Positions 1 through 9,925 of a stretch of DNA of 64,000 bases are shown one piece after another. Numbering within the stretch: position 1 is the first letter of the stretch; every line of letters starts with the position of its first letter. The position numbers and the translations under genes were made by a program. The notes under the pieces were generated by a model that worked only from the letters and a program-made list of their open reading frames with translations, made no database searches and was not told the origin of the DNA. The DNA is from Auriscalpium vulgare (taxonomy: Eukaryota > Basidiomycota > Agaricomycetes > Russulales > Auriscalpiaceae), in the NCBI GenBank assembly GCA_019915015.1, contig JAHBBC010000003.1:310001-374000 (forward strand), written 5' to 3'.

Positions 1-59
1 GCGCCCTGAACCAGAGCCTTCCAACACGCGCCGTCATCGTCCCGAGGACTTTGCACACC

Positions 60-3000
60 ATGCCGCCCCGTCGCCGTGCCCCGCCCCCATCGCCGAGCGC
101 CAGTCCATCCCGCAAGCGCAGGCAGCACACAGGGTCGCCCGACGACGACAGCAGCGATCACAAGAGAGTGCGCTGGGACGAGCATCTCCCGAGCGCCCTT
201 GACGAGACGTCAGAGGAAGGCGTCCACACAGAGAAAGTCTGTCAGCTATCTATGACGCCCCCACCCCCCCGGTCGCTGATGTCCATCTAGATATGCCTGG
301 CCGCCTCGTGCGCCAGGTGCGCTCGTCACGCATATATGCGCCCGCAGCCTGCTGATATGCCTCGCACCCAGCGGGATGATTGGATGCTCTTATTACGACC
401 CTCTCAAGTGCCTGATTTACGTCCTCGAGGACACGCAAGAGGGTTCTCATTTTGATCTGACCAGAATGCGTTGAGTGTTCCATGCGGTCTAGACGTCATC
501 CGGCTTCTGAGCGGTCTGCAGTGCTCGAGCAGGCTTCTCCTGACGCTGTTCTCGTCAGCTCTAAGGCCGATGATAGATTCATCGACGCCTGCAGCGAATT
601 CAGTGCGTGCCTCATATACTTTCCAACCTCCGCACGCATATATGCACCGGTTTGGCAGTGGATTCGTCCGGCGGGTTTTTCCAGATTCGGCCGCACAAAG
701 ATTTTGCTCCGAACAAAGGACGGAACTGCATGTTGTCTCTTGGTTTGTTGTCCCAACTGCCCGTGGATGAACCAGGGCTGGCTACGGGGAGCGACACGAT
801 GTCAGAGCCGAGAAACGCATACGAGTTCATGCAAAGACGGCGAGATACGGAAGGCGATCCGACAATGAAGCGGTGGAATGCCTCCGTCCGCATGTCTAAT
901 TTTGCTCACCTGGACGCAGCCCCCCTTTGCGTAGGTCCCTCAAGCTGCGCTGCGGCGAGGGATGCATCTGACTTCGGCCGCGCACCGGCCATAACAGCTA
1001 GGCTCCATAGGGGCGCTACTCGACCATCTCGCTCGACAGCGCGCCATTGGCGACCTCGAGGACGAGGGCGTGGGTGGATTAGAGGTCCGCGGCATCGCAG
1101 CCTTCTCCTTGTGGGTCCTTTGTGTCGTTTTTTTACGTCTGAAGGTGATTTGGAGGATGCTCTTTCAGGGACCAGGTCATGCAGATAAACGCCGATGCGC
1201 TCTTGTAAGTGCACGGATCACATTAATAAAGCATCGGGACTCATCTTGCATATCCTCGCACCATCCAGCTCACTCCAGGTTTTCGATAATGAAAGCCACG
1301 CGTCCATCCATTCGGACAAAACTAAGGAAGGGCTGTCTCTTTACGGTCAGGGGCCCCTCATCTCCGGCGCAGCCGACGCGAAACTGACGCTGAAGGAACG
1401 GCAGGAATCCTCAACAACACCAGTACCACTTTGGGCCGGTCACTCATGCGGACATGGCTCTTGCGGCCCTCGCTTTCCATCCCTGTTATTGCCGCTCGGC
1501 ACGACGCTGTGGCGTGTTTTACACGCACAGAAAATGCTGACGCCGCAAACGTAATGCACAACCTCCTCAAAGGCATCAAAAACGTTCCCAAAATTCTCAG
1601 TGCGATGCGCTCCGGGAAGGCCAAGCTAGCCGACTGGCAGGGTCTCGTGAAGGTTTGCCACGTTTTGCATTCTAGAAAACCCGCCGGCGGGCCCTGACAA
1701 TGCAAAACGGCAGTTCACCTTCTCATCGGCTATGCTACGCGATAGGCTGACCGAGCTCAGTATGGGGAACGAGGTCGAAATCGTGCGCAAGGTGAGCATC
1801 TTGATCCGTACACCGCGGGGGAGTTGGCATACCGGATGCGCAGCTGTCCGCCGCGCTCGATATTGCAAGCTTCAAGGACGTTGGCGCCCTTGTAAATGAA
1901 ACCGTAAGGCTGCGCACTTGTCTCCTTTTCATGTGACGAACCGCTCGGGCTAGATCGACTGGGAAGAATCGTCGATTGCGGGGCGGATTTCCGTACGACC
2001 CCATATCGACGAGGAACTGGACAACCGGAAGCACGTCTATAACGGCATCGACGCCGTACTTGTACGTGGACAACGCGACAAACACTGTTGCATGCTGCTG
2101 ACCGGCCTGCCAGTCTAAAGTCGCAGAAGAAATAAGCGCGACGATTTCGCCTGATTATGCTACGTCCCTGAACGTGGTGTACTTCCCCCAACTTGGTGCG
2201 CCTGTCCTTGCCGGTGACAATTGATGAGAACTGAAATCGAGGATAGGCTTCCTAGTCTGCGTTCCGATGCTTGAGGAATGGAAAAGCGGTGACGGCATAC
2301 AGGTCCTAGACGGGTGGACATTCCAGGCGAGTGCTCGATGCCTCTCGTACCTGTAGCTTCTCTCAGGGCCTTCCCAGTTCTCATCCGAGTAAGCTTCCTG
2401 CAGTTCGTCGTCATCTTTCCCCCTCATGGCGCCTTTTCAGATCGCACGTATATCTCAAAAACGACAAGATGCACGGTTGGTCGTCAGCTTTCCTCATTCA
2501 AACGGCGGAAATGAGTGCACCCCCTCTTTGCTAGACCTGGACAAACACCTTGGTGATCTGTATCCATCTATCGTCGGTGCGCGACCTACACCAAACCGCA
2601 AGGAACGTTGCTTACAACCCAGATGGCTCTAGATCGGGAGATTGAAATCATCCAGGACCTGTTAGAGAAGATCATCATTTACGACGAGCCCATGAGCGAA
2701 GCGTGCACAATCTGCGCGGAGCTAGACTGCCTGCTATGCTTTGCAATGGCCGCTGAGGCTTTCGACTATCGCCGGCCGCAGATGACCGAGGAGAATGTGA
2801 TCATTGTCAAGCAAGGCCGGTGCGCAAAGTCCTGACGGGCATATTGACTATTCGTGCATTGACTCCCATCTTTCTTATACAGACATCCGCTGCAGGAGCA
2901 AGTGATCGACACGTTTGTGCCAAATGACATCTTCCTTGTCGGAGGTGCCGGGAACGGGTCGTACCCTGTCGTTCACGGGGACGACGACGACTCGTCGGAA

Positions 3001-4447
3001 GAGGGGACACTGCTTGGGAACAGCGTGATGATCTGTACCGGGGCGAATGCATGCGGCAAGGTGGGCATCAAGCTCTCAATTCGGTGTATCTTGACTGATG
3101 ATCCTGCTCTTCACGCAGAGCGTATATCTCAAACAGGTGTGTTCGTTTGTCAAGTTTCCCAGCTCCTGCCAGTCATACCGGGCACGCATCAGACCGCCTT
3201 GATACAGTTGATGGCACAGGTAGGTTGTGTCTTGAGGGCGTCGACTCGCTAATGCGCTCTTGTCTTTCTCAGATCGGATGGTAAGCTCCCAGGAGTATGA
3301 TTTTGACAACATCCCCAATGTGCGAGTAGTTTTGTTCCCGCGGAATCCGCCACTCTCGGCATCGTGGACAAAAGTAAAATCCCCGCCGGTGTGTTTCCTG
3401 TTACTAACGGATATCCCCAGTCTTCACCCGTGTGCAAACGCGCGAGTCAATCTCAAAAGTATTTCATTTCTTCGTATTTTTTTGCGCTGCGCCCATACTT
3501 TGACTCATCACTATGATTGGTGTCTGGTCTTGTTCTGCTTAGGTCCAGTCTGCGTTCATGATCGACTTGAACCAGGTATCTCTTGCGCTCCGTAACTCGA
3601 CGGCGCGCTCCTTGATCTTGCTCGACGAGTTTGGCAAAGGGACACAATCTGCAGGCTCGTATTTCTAGCCTCGCTCTCGTTTTTGCTCTGAAAGCCTCTG
3701 CTGAACTGCTTGTTATACTTCGCCTAATCCTTGCCACTGTGCACGCTCTCTGCCCGACTCCAGACGGCGCCGGCCTCTTCTCCGCCGTCATCCAGCATAT
3801 CCTCGCGCGCGGCGCCGAGTGCCCGAAGGTCCTCGCGACGACGCACTTCCACGAGGTCTTCCGCGCCGGCATGCTCGAAGCACACACGCTGCCCGTCTCG
3901 TTCGTGCACATGGAGGTGCTCTTCTCCACCTCTGCGGGCGAGGTTGTCGACGCCGGCGAGAGCGGGACCGAGGGGGTTGTGACGAAGGGCCAGCAGATCA
4001 CGTATCTATATAGGTGAGTGCGCGCGGGCGGCAGACGGGGCTGCGCGGGCTTGATGTGCGATTGTCTTTGTCGCGGACAGGGTGGCGAACGGGCTCGCGC
4101 TTGACTCGCACGCCGCGCGCTGCGCTGCGCTTTTCGGTGTGCCCGCGCACATCGTGCAGCGCGCGCAGTACGTCCAGTGCGTATCCCTGCTCTGTTCGTC
4201 CGCTGCCGTCGCCCTGACAGCTATCACCAACCAGCCGCCTGCTCGCGAACCACGAGATAGCGCAGCTTCTTGACGAAGGAATGATGGACACGGAGGTGCA
4301 GGATCTGGAGGACGCAGAGGAGGTGTGTCGGCGCTTTCTCAAATGGGACTTGGAGGACGCGACGCAGGGCGATGATGTTCACGAGAGGTTGGCGGAAGTG
4401 CTGGGGGCGCGAGACGCAGAGAACGAGGGGTCCAGTATGACAGACTG
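60..4447 (+). CDS. MSH5: MSH5, meiotic MutS homologue
   Basis: This is a MutS-family ATPase of the MSH5 type. In other eukaryotes it pairs with MSH4, clamps Holliday-junction intermediates and promotes meiotic crossovers in the nucleus. The gene has many short introns. The start ATG at 60 opens a basic, low-complexity N-terminus. A conserved early block reads [10 protein letters not shown] followed by [15 protein letters not shown] (about 393-460), then FQIRPHKDF (about 680). The middle connector and lever regions follow (SLYGLLNHTKTTLGR-like, about 1330-1440). The C-terminal ATPase has Walker [10 protein letters not shown] (split by an intron near 3060), Walker [13 protein letters not shown] (about 3610-3650), an ATTHFHEVF motif (about 3835) and the [20 protein letters not shown] block (about 4080-4140). 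The reading ends with a TGA at 4445-4447. The mismatch-recognition domain of MSH2/3/6 is not evident, as expected for MSH5. The family call is secure; exact exon limits are not. Confidence 0.93.
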
Positions 4448-4645
4448 AGGGATGCCGCGAGCATATACGAGATGAAGGAAGTCTAATAAGCGTTGTAGTG
4501 TAGTAACACATCCTCATTGTCCAATTACAAACAAGAGAGACTCTATAAAGCACAATATTCTCTAACCTTCTCTAATCATGACTGGTGGATCTCGAGGCCT
4601 GGCGGCGCGCCCAACGCTGCAGACATGTCCTTGAGCCCACGCTCA

Positions 4646-5914
4646 CTAGCTCAAAAGCGACAACGACGTACCATGCTTCACCGCATCGTAGATCAAGAAC
4701 TGGCCTGAAACGAGGCCAGCTGTCATGACCATCCTGGGACCAAGGCCTGCAAAGAGGCCGCGCACGCCAGCCTGCTTTGCGAGCACGCCGAGGCGGTACA
4801 TCATCGTACCCTCCGGCCCGTGCCCCTTATTGATCTGCGAGAGCAGGGTATCCGCAGGCTGCCCCACCACACACGCTCATCAGCCTCTGCCATAGGTACG
4901 GGGGGAATGGGGTCAGCGCACCTGGGAGAGGATGGCCGCGGCAAAGCCGGCAGTGATGCCGCTGCCGAGCTGGATCGTGAGCTTAGAGGTCGCGGAGAGG
5001 TTCTTGCGCGTCTCCTCGGACATGTTGCGGAACGCGAGCTCGTGGCACAGCTCGTTCACGGTGAACTGCCCGATCGCGTAGGGTATCTGCCTGCGCGCGA
5101 CGTGAGCGGGTGATTTCGGACATGTGCACGCGACGCGCTTACTTGAAGAGAATGGGTATAAAGCCGGCGTAGAGCCCGCGCGCACCCTCTTCGCGCGCGA
5201 TGCGGGTGAAGCCCGAGACGAGCCCGTCTGCGAAGCCTTTCTGGGAGACGAGGCGGATACGGGTCGCCTCGAGCGGGGTGAGGAGAATATCCGCGAAGAA
5301 TCTGTTGTCCGCGGAACGGCGCGATCAGCCGACCCGCACCGAGGTGCCTTAGGAATGCACGTACTCGCCGACGCTCGCCGCGCCCAGGTAAATCGCGGTG
5401 CGGTACTTGACGGCGGTGTCCTGGTCGCCCGCGATCTGGACGAACTGCTTTTTCCAGAACTCATATCCTGCGAACTTGGCGCCGCCCTGGGCGAGGTATC
5501 CGACGGCGGTGGGTCCGAAGCCGGTGAGCAGGGCGGACGCGCCCTCCTTGGCGACAATGACGCGGCCGCCTGAGAGCAGACCGAGGCCCTTCATTGCGGG
5601 GTCGACTTGGATGCGGGTCTTGACGACGTCAATCGCTGGAGGGGGGATCAGTGGACATGGCAGATTGGGTGGAGGAGAGAGACTGACGGGTCATGCCGGC
5701 GTGTGTTAGTCTGGCGGGGGGGACGATAAGTAAGGTCAGAGGACGCTGTGTGAGGAAGAGAGGACATACGTCGCGCATAGTGCTCCTGCAGGGGGCTGTG
5801 AGCGCACACGATGCGGGGGGAGGAGGCGGGGGACGCACCTGCTGCGAAGAAGCTTGTGTAGTTTGCAGGCGTGAACTGGGGAACCTGGAAGTCTCTCTGT
5901 GTCGGTGCGGACAT
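4646..5914 (-). CDS. MIR1: Mitochondrial phosphate carrier
   Basis: This is a mitochondrial carrier-family (SLC25) protein of the inorganic phosphate carrier type, which imports phosphate across the inner mitochondrial membrane for ATP synthesis. The N-terminus begins [14 protein letters not shown] from the ATG at 5914. The first carrier repeat carries a [14 protein letters not shown] motif and then [20 protein letters not shown] and YEFWKKQF, typical of Mir1 and PiC. The second repeat has [14 protein letters not shown] and the third [13 protein letters not shown], the three signature positions expected for a six-helix carrier. The TAG stop lies at 4646-4648. About five short introns interrupt it. 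It converges on MSH5, whose stop is about 200 bp away. Paralogue-level naming (Mir1 versus Pic2) is by resemblance only. Confidence 0.92.
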
Positions 5915-6098
5915 GGCTCTGGGCGGTGGCTGGACGGTGGCTGGGCTGCGGCCGACACTGGCCTGCTTTTATCGCGCGAGTCCGAGTCGGCCCTCGGCAT
6001 CTGACGTCACTCCGGAGGTTCCGACGTCCGCCGAGCCGGCAGTTCCCTTCTCGCACGTCGCGGTCACGTGCATTGCGTGCTCCTCCTCAGCAGCAATC

Positions 6099-6565
6099 AT
6101 GCACGCCAGAACATCCGTCAAGGTACGTCTGCTCCCCGCCCCACTGCCCCCGCGTCGTCGACGGTCCGCAGAAACAAGAGGAGCGCATCGCCGCCCTCCA
6201 AGCACAGATCGATCAGCTCGAGAAGACGTTTGGGTATCTCACCGCCGACTTATTCCCTCGAAACACTCTCTGAACGGCGACACAGGCCCGGAGAAGATCC
6301 CAACAAACTCGTCAACGACCACATCAAGCTGCTCCACCGATACAACGAAGCAAAGGACGCGACGCAGGTACGTCCTCCTCGCTCGGCCCACGCTATGCGA
6401 TCGCTGACAGTACGTGACAGATCATCATCGGCAAGGTGAGCGACACATCTGCGCCCCTGCGACAGCGCACCCGACAAACCATGCGCATATACCCAGCTCG
6501 CCTCCTACAAGCAGACCACCATCCGCCAGATCCACGAGGATTACGATCTTCGTGGTGACGATTAG
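6099..6565 (+). CDS. SWI5: Swi5/Sae3 recombination mediator
   Basis: This is a small gene of five exons. Exon 1 is 6099-6122, exon 2 starts at 6172, and splicing then joins a coiled-coil segment (EERIAALQAQIDQLEKTFG) to GEDPNKLVNDHIKLLHRYNE, then IIIGK as a 15-nt micro-exon, then LASYKQTTIRQIHEDYDLRG and the TAG at 6563-6565. The block HIKLLHRYNEAKD...GKLA is the Swi5 family signature. Swi5 acts in the nucleus with Sfr1/Mei5 to load and stabilise Rad51 or Dmc1 on single-stranded DNA during recombination. The product is only about 80 residues, which suits Swi5/Sae3, whose conserved part is a short C-terminal helix pair. Because four introns cut it up, it is easy to miss in automatic annotation. 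It lies about 2 kb from another meiotic recombination gene, MSH5. Confidence 0.85.
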
Positions 6566-6759
6566 ACACTGGTTTTGACGTCCGGGTTGTGCATCAGGTG
6601 TCCATGGGCGGGGGCGGTCTGGTCAATGTCGCGTATAGCCGCACAAAATGATGCATATATGCACCCTGTACAAAAGATTCAGTTAGCATGCTCGCCGCTG
6701 ACAAACGATGTAAGCACTTACTGAGTGCTAGTGGGCCACTAGGTCTCCAAAGAGCGTTG

Positions 6760-8079
6760 TTAGCTATCCTCTCCAGGCCTGTCCTGACATCGCTGCACCG
6801 CGATCCAACTTGTGCCGCAGCCAGCCCATATGCCGATCACCTCTCCAACCGCCACAGGAAATTCCAAGGGCCAGATCTGCACAGGGACGTGGACGTCTTC
6901 GAGGCTCCCAACACCCAGGTTCCCATGCTCGTTCCACCCCCATCCCCACACCTCCCCCTGCTCAGTGCCCGCCCGATCGCGTCTTGCAATAAGAGACAGG
7001 ACGTGCTCGCTGCCGCAGGCCAAGCGACGCAGTGCTCCGCTGGCCGGGGGGAATGGGAACTCGACTGGGGAAGGAGTGCCTTCCACCGTCTGCCGACGCC
7101 CGAGCTGGCCCCTGGCATGGCTGCCCACAGAGTAAATGGCCACTTGACTGTCTTCGACTGCGAGGGCATAGGTACCATTCCATGTACACCCAATGGACGC
7201 GACATTCGTAACTCCAGAGAGGCCGTGCGTTTGGCCCTTCCTGTCCGATCCCAGGGCGGACAAGCGACCTGACGCGTGCAGAAAGACAGAGTGTTGGTTG
7301 CCAAGCCGCATGGTACGGATCGGATCGGAGGAGCTGCCGGGGACGACGACTGCGGCGGGAGAGGATACGAAAGGCGGCAGACGACCCATCGTTGCAGAAA
7401 CGAGTGGACCAAGTTGGCCGTGGCGAGAGCTGCCCCAACCAGCGACGTGCTCGGCGGTGGAACCGTCGGTTTTCTCGGTCTGCAGATGCACGACGACGTG
7501 GTGGGGACCGGCCGCTATGTCCTTCACCGTCAAATGGACCGAGGATGTACCCACGACGCCGGAGAGGTCCACGATGTGAAACGGAGGGGACTTGTCCTTC
7601 TTGTCCATTCCGCCGACCCCAAGGTCCCCATAGTCGTCCCCGCCCATGGAGACAACCACATCGTTGGAACTTTCCTTTGACAGGACGAGATAGCTGGTCT
7701 CCCAGCACGCCGCAACCATCTCGACGACATATCCCGCAAGCTTCAAAGGTAAACGCACCGGTCGGAAGATTGCAGTCCCATCGCCTGCCTCAGCAGCGTA
7801 CTCTGGGCCAAGCTGCCCTCTTGCCCCATCCCCACAGCCCCAGAGTTCGGTTTCGGTGCCTTCCGATGCATTGCTGCGTCGTGAGAGTAAGACAAGGGTG
7901 TGGTTGCCCCCACCTACGACGGTAAGGATGGAGGTGGTTCGAGGCGGTAGCACACCGGCTGGACATCCTGAGAACGAGCAGGGTTGGAAGGTGTGGACAT
8001 CGTCTAGGTGCCCAGTTGCGAGTTGTCCCCTGCCGTTGGACCCGGCCGCGAAGAGACAAAGATCAGCCGCGCTGGACAT
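6760..8079 (-). CDS. RCC1-repeat beta-propeller protein
   Basis: This is one uninterrupted reading frame of 439 residues, starting at the ATG at 8079. It contains repeated RCC1 blades recognisable as G-S/W-G-xx-x-GQLG modules: AAGSNGRGQLATG near the N-terminus, WGCGDGARGQLGPEY, GGDDYGDLGVGG, WGSSRHGQLGPLV, GSHARGQLGRRQT and GWGWNEHGNLGVG near the C-terminus. This predicts a single seven-bladed propeller with no additional domain. RCC1-like proteins include the Ran exchange factor RCC1 and tubulin-suppressor Ats1-like proteins. The short length and the lack of a basic nuclear N-terminus make an Ats1/SERGEF-like role more likely than true RCC1, but the partner is not knowable here. It shares a 47-bp gap between start codons with the divergent adaptin-binding gene. 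Confidence 0.85.
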   Translation of the reverse strand: MSSAADLCLFAAGSNGRGQLATGHLDDVHTFQPCSFSGCPAGVLPPRTTSILTVVGGGNHTLVLLSRRSNASEGTETELWGCGDGARGQLGPEYAAEAGDGTAIFRPVRLPLKLAGYVVEMVAACWETSYLVLSKESSNDVVVSMGGDDYGDLGVGGMDKKDKSPPFHIVDLSGVVGTSSVHLTVKDIAAGPHHVVVHLQTEKTDGSTAEHVAGWGSSRHGQLGPLVSATMGRLPPFVSSPAAVVVPGSSSDPIRTMRLGNQHSVFLHASGRLSALGSDRKGQTHGLSGVTNVASIGCTWNGTYALAVEDSQVAIYSVGSHARGQLGRRQTVEGTPSPVEFPFPPASGALRRLACGSEHVLSLIARRDRAGTEQGEVWGWGWNEHGNLGVGSLEDVHVPVQIWPLEFPVAVGEVIGIWAGCGTSWIAVQRCQDRPGEDS

Positions 8080-8126
8080 GGGCGTCGACTCGAGGCGCGC
8101 TCATCTTACCTTGCTCCGCGTCCGCC

Positions 8127-9625
8127 ATGACCAATTCGCCGAGCGATCGCATCCTCGTCGTTGCATCCAGCCTCGAGTGCGCTAGAGACACTGTGAAACG
8201 TATGTCTCTTGCGTCTGCACTCTACGGGGCGCGCACCTGAACTGTCCCGGAGGCATCAGAGCTATCGTCCATGACACGGACGAGCTCTCATCTGATTCCT
8301 CCGTCCCATGGACGATCAAAAATCGATATTACACCGCAGACGTGCACTTCCGCTTGGTTCCCTTTGCACAGTGGGTGCCACAGCTAGCGCAAGATGTACC
8401 TGCTGTCATCTATGCGTGGAAGCGGGGCGAAGTGCGCGCCTTGTCCTGTCCTATTTGCTTCCAATCACTGACTTGACTGATTTGACAGCCGTATGCGGCG
8501 CACATCCTAATGCTCTCAGGATATCTGTCCAGGTTCGAGCCCGAGGTTTCGCTCGCAATCGCTCTGGGCTCACAGCCTGCGCACGAATCTGACCCGCCCG
8601 AAGGAGCCGATGGCTTCCTTGCGGACCACGGCTTTGAGTACATCGATGCGGAGCGCGCCCCGAGATCCCCCACCTCCGCCCCCCTCCGCGACTCTCAATC
8701 GCCCGCCTCCGATGCAGAGTACGACGACGACGACGACGATGCCGGCGTCCAGGGCCTTCCGCGCGTGCTCGACGCGCTCAGCACCATCATGTGGCCGACA
8801 ATGGAGCGCACCGCCGACTCCAGCAAGCGCAAATCGCACATGCCCATGCTCTTCGACGTGCTCCCCGGCGAGTCTGCCGGCACGGCGCCCGACGAGGCCG
8901 ACGCGGTCGCCGCGCTGCTCGCTGCGGACGCTGCGGACCACGGGGTCCCGCAGACGCGCGCCCGGCGCATGCAGTCCGAGATGGCCGCGCTCGAGCGCTG
9001 GCTCATCGAGAACGAGGACCTGCACGAGACCGAGCTGCACGGAGACGAGGCAGAGGAGGCGGGACTCACGCTCGCGCTGCCGTCGCCCATAGCCGTGGGG
9101 CTGGATCCGTGGGCGGTGGAGGACCCGACACCGCCGGCGCAGGGCCCGGCGCACGGATTCGAAGACGACTTTGCGGCGTTTGTTTCCGCGCCGTCGCTGT
9201 CGATAACGCCTGTGCAGGCGCTGTCCACCGAGCCGTCTGCGTCTATGCATGTTACGGATGGGTTGCAGGTCGAGAGCCCCCAGTTCTTGGTCCCCTCGCA
9301 TACAGGTGGATCCGTCCGTTCCTTGCACTCTACAGTGTCGTCTTTGATGCGCGACGTGGATCCCAACGCGGGGTACGAGGCGCTCGATGACCACGGCACG
9401 TTTTCGGATGACGACGAAGAGTTGCTCGCCACCGCCGTTCCCCGGAGCTTGGACCTCGGCTTGGGCGGGGGACACAACACGCCGTTCGACCTCACCGATA
9501 TGTTGGGCACGCTACAGGCATTGAAAGATGACATCGCAGGCATCGAAGACGAAGAGCGGAGGCGCGCGATGTCGGCACGCTTTGCGTCGGATTTTGTGTT
9601 TCACAGGATGGATGGAGTGGAGTGA
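8127..9625 (+). CDS. Alpha/gamma-adaptin-binding p34 (AAGAB/Irc6 family)
   Basis: There are three exons: 8127-8199, 8253-8431 and 8489-9625, all joining in frame. The N-terminal part (about 150 residues) is the GTPase-like fold of the p34/AAGAB family, with RYYTADVHFRLVPF, VPAVIYAWKRGE and a C-terminal core ending FLADHGFEYIDAE, the best-conserved family motif. No P-loop GxxxxGK[ST] is seen, consistent with a pseudo-GTPase. An acidic, low-complexity middle (a run of aspartates at about 8720-8740) leads to a C-terminal helical segment (LGTLQALKDDIAGIEDEERR). AAGAB proteins bind adaptin subunits in the cytosol and help assemble clathrin adaptor complexes. The 3' end faces the end of the kinase gene across about 300 bp in which nothing else is recognised. 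Confidence 0.82.
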
Positions 9626-9925
9626 AGACTGAACATTAAGCGGTTGAAGAGGTTGTTGTTGTACCTAGATGTATATTTACTGACGTGACTACACAATGAA
9701 CGGGAGGGATTTGATTGGCATCCGAGAGTTATTTGGTCGTGAAGGCGTTGAGGGCTGGGCGATGGCGTTTCGGGCCTTGCTACGTATGCAACCAAGGAGT
9801 CAGAGAAAAAAAAGGGATTTTGACCTCGGTATATACAAATGACAAGTGGATAAAGATATGGTAAACGAAGATGATGGGTCAAAAAAAAGAGTGCACAGCG
9901 ATATCGTACTCGGTGTGAAGAACTC

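Noticed and set aside
8570..9475. 301- and 282-residue minus-strand frames over the AAGAB-like gene
   Set aside because: They are antisense shadows of a GC-rich exon with an Asp/Glu bias; no domain is recognisable in them.
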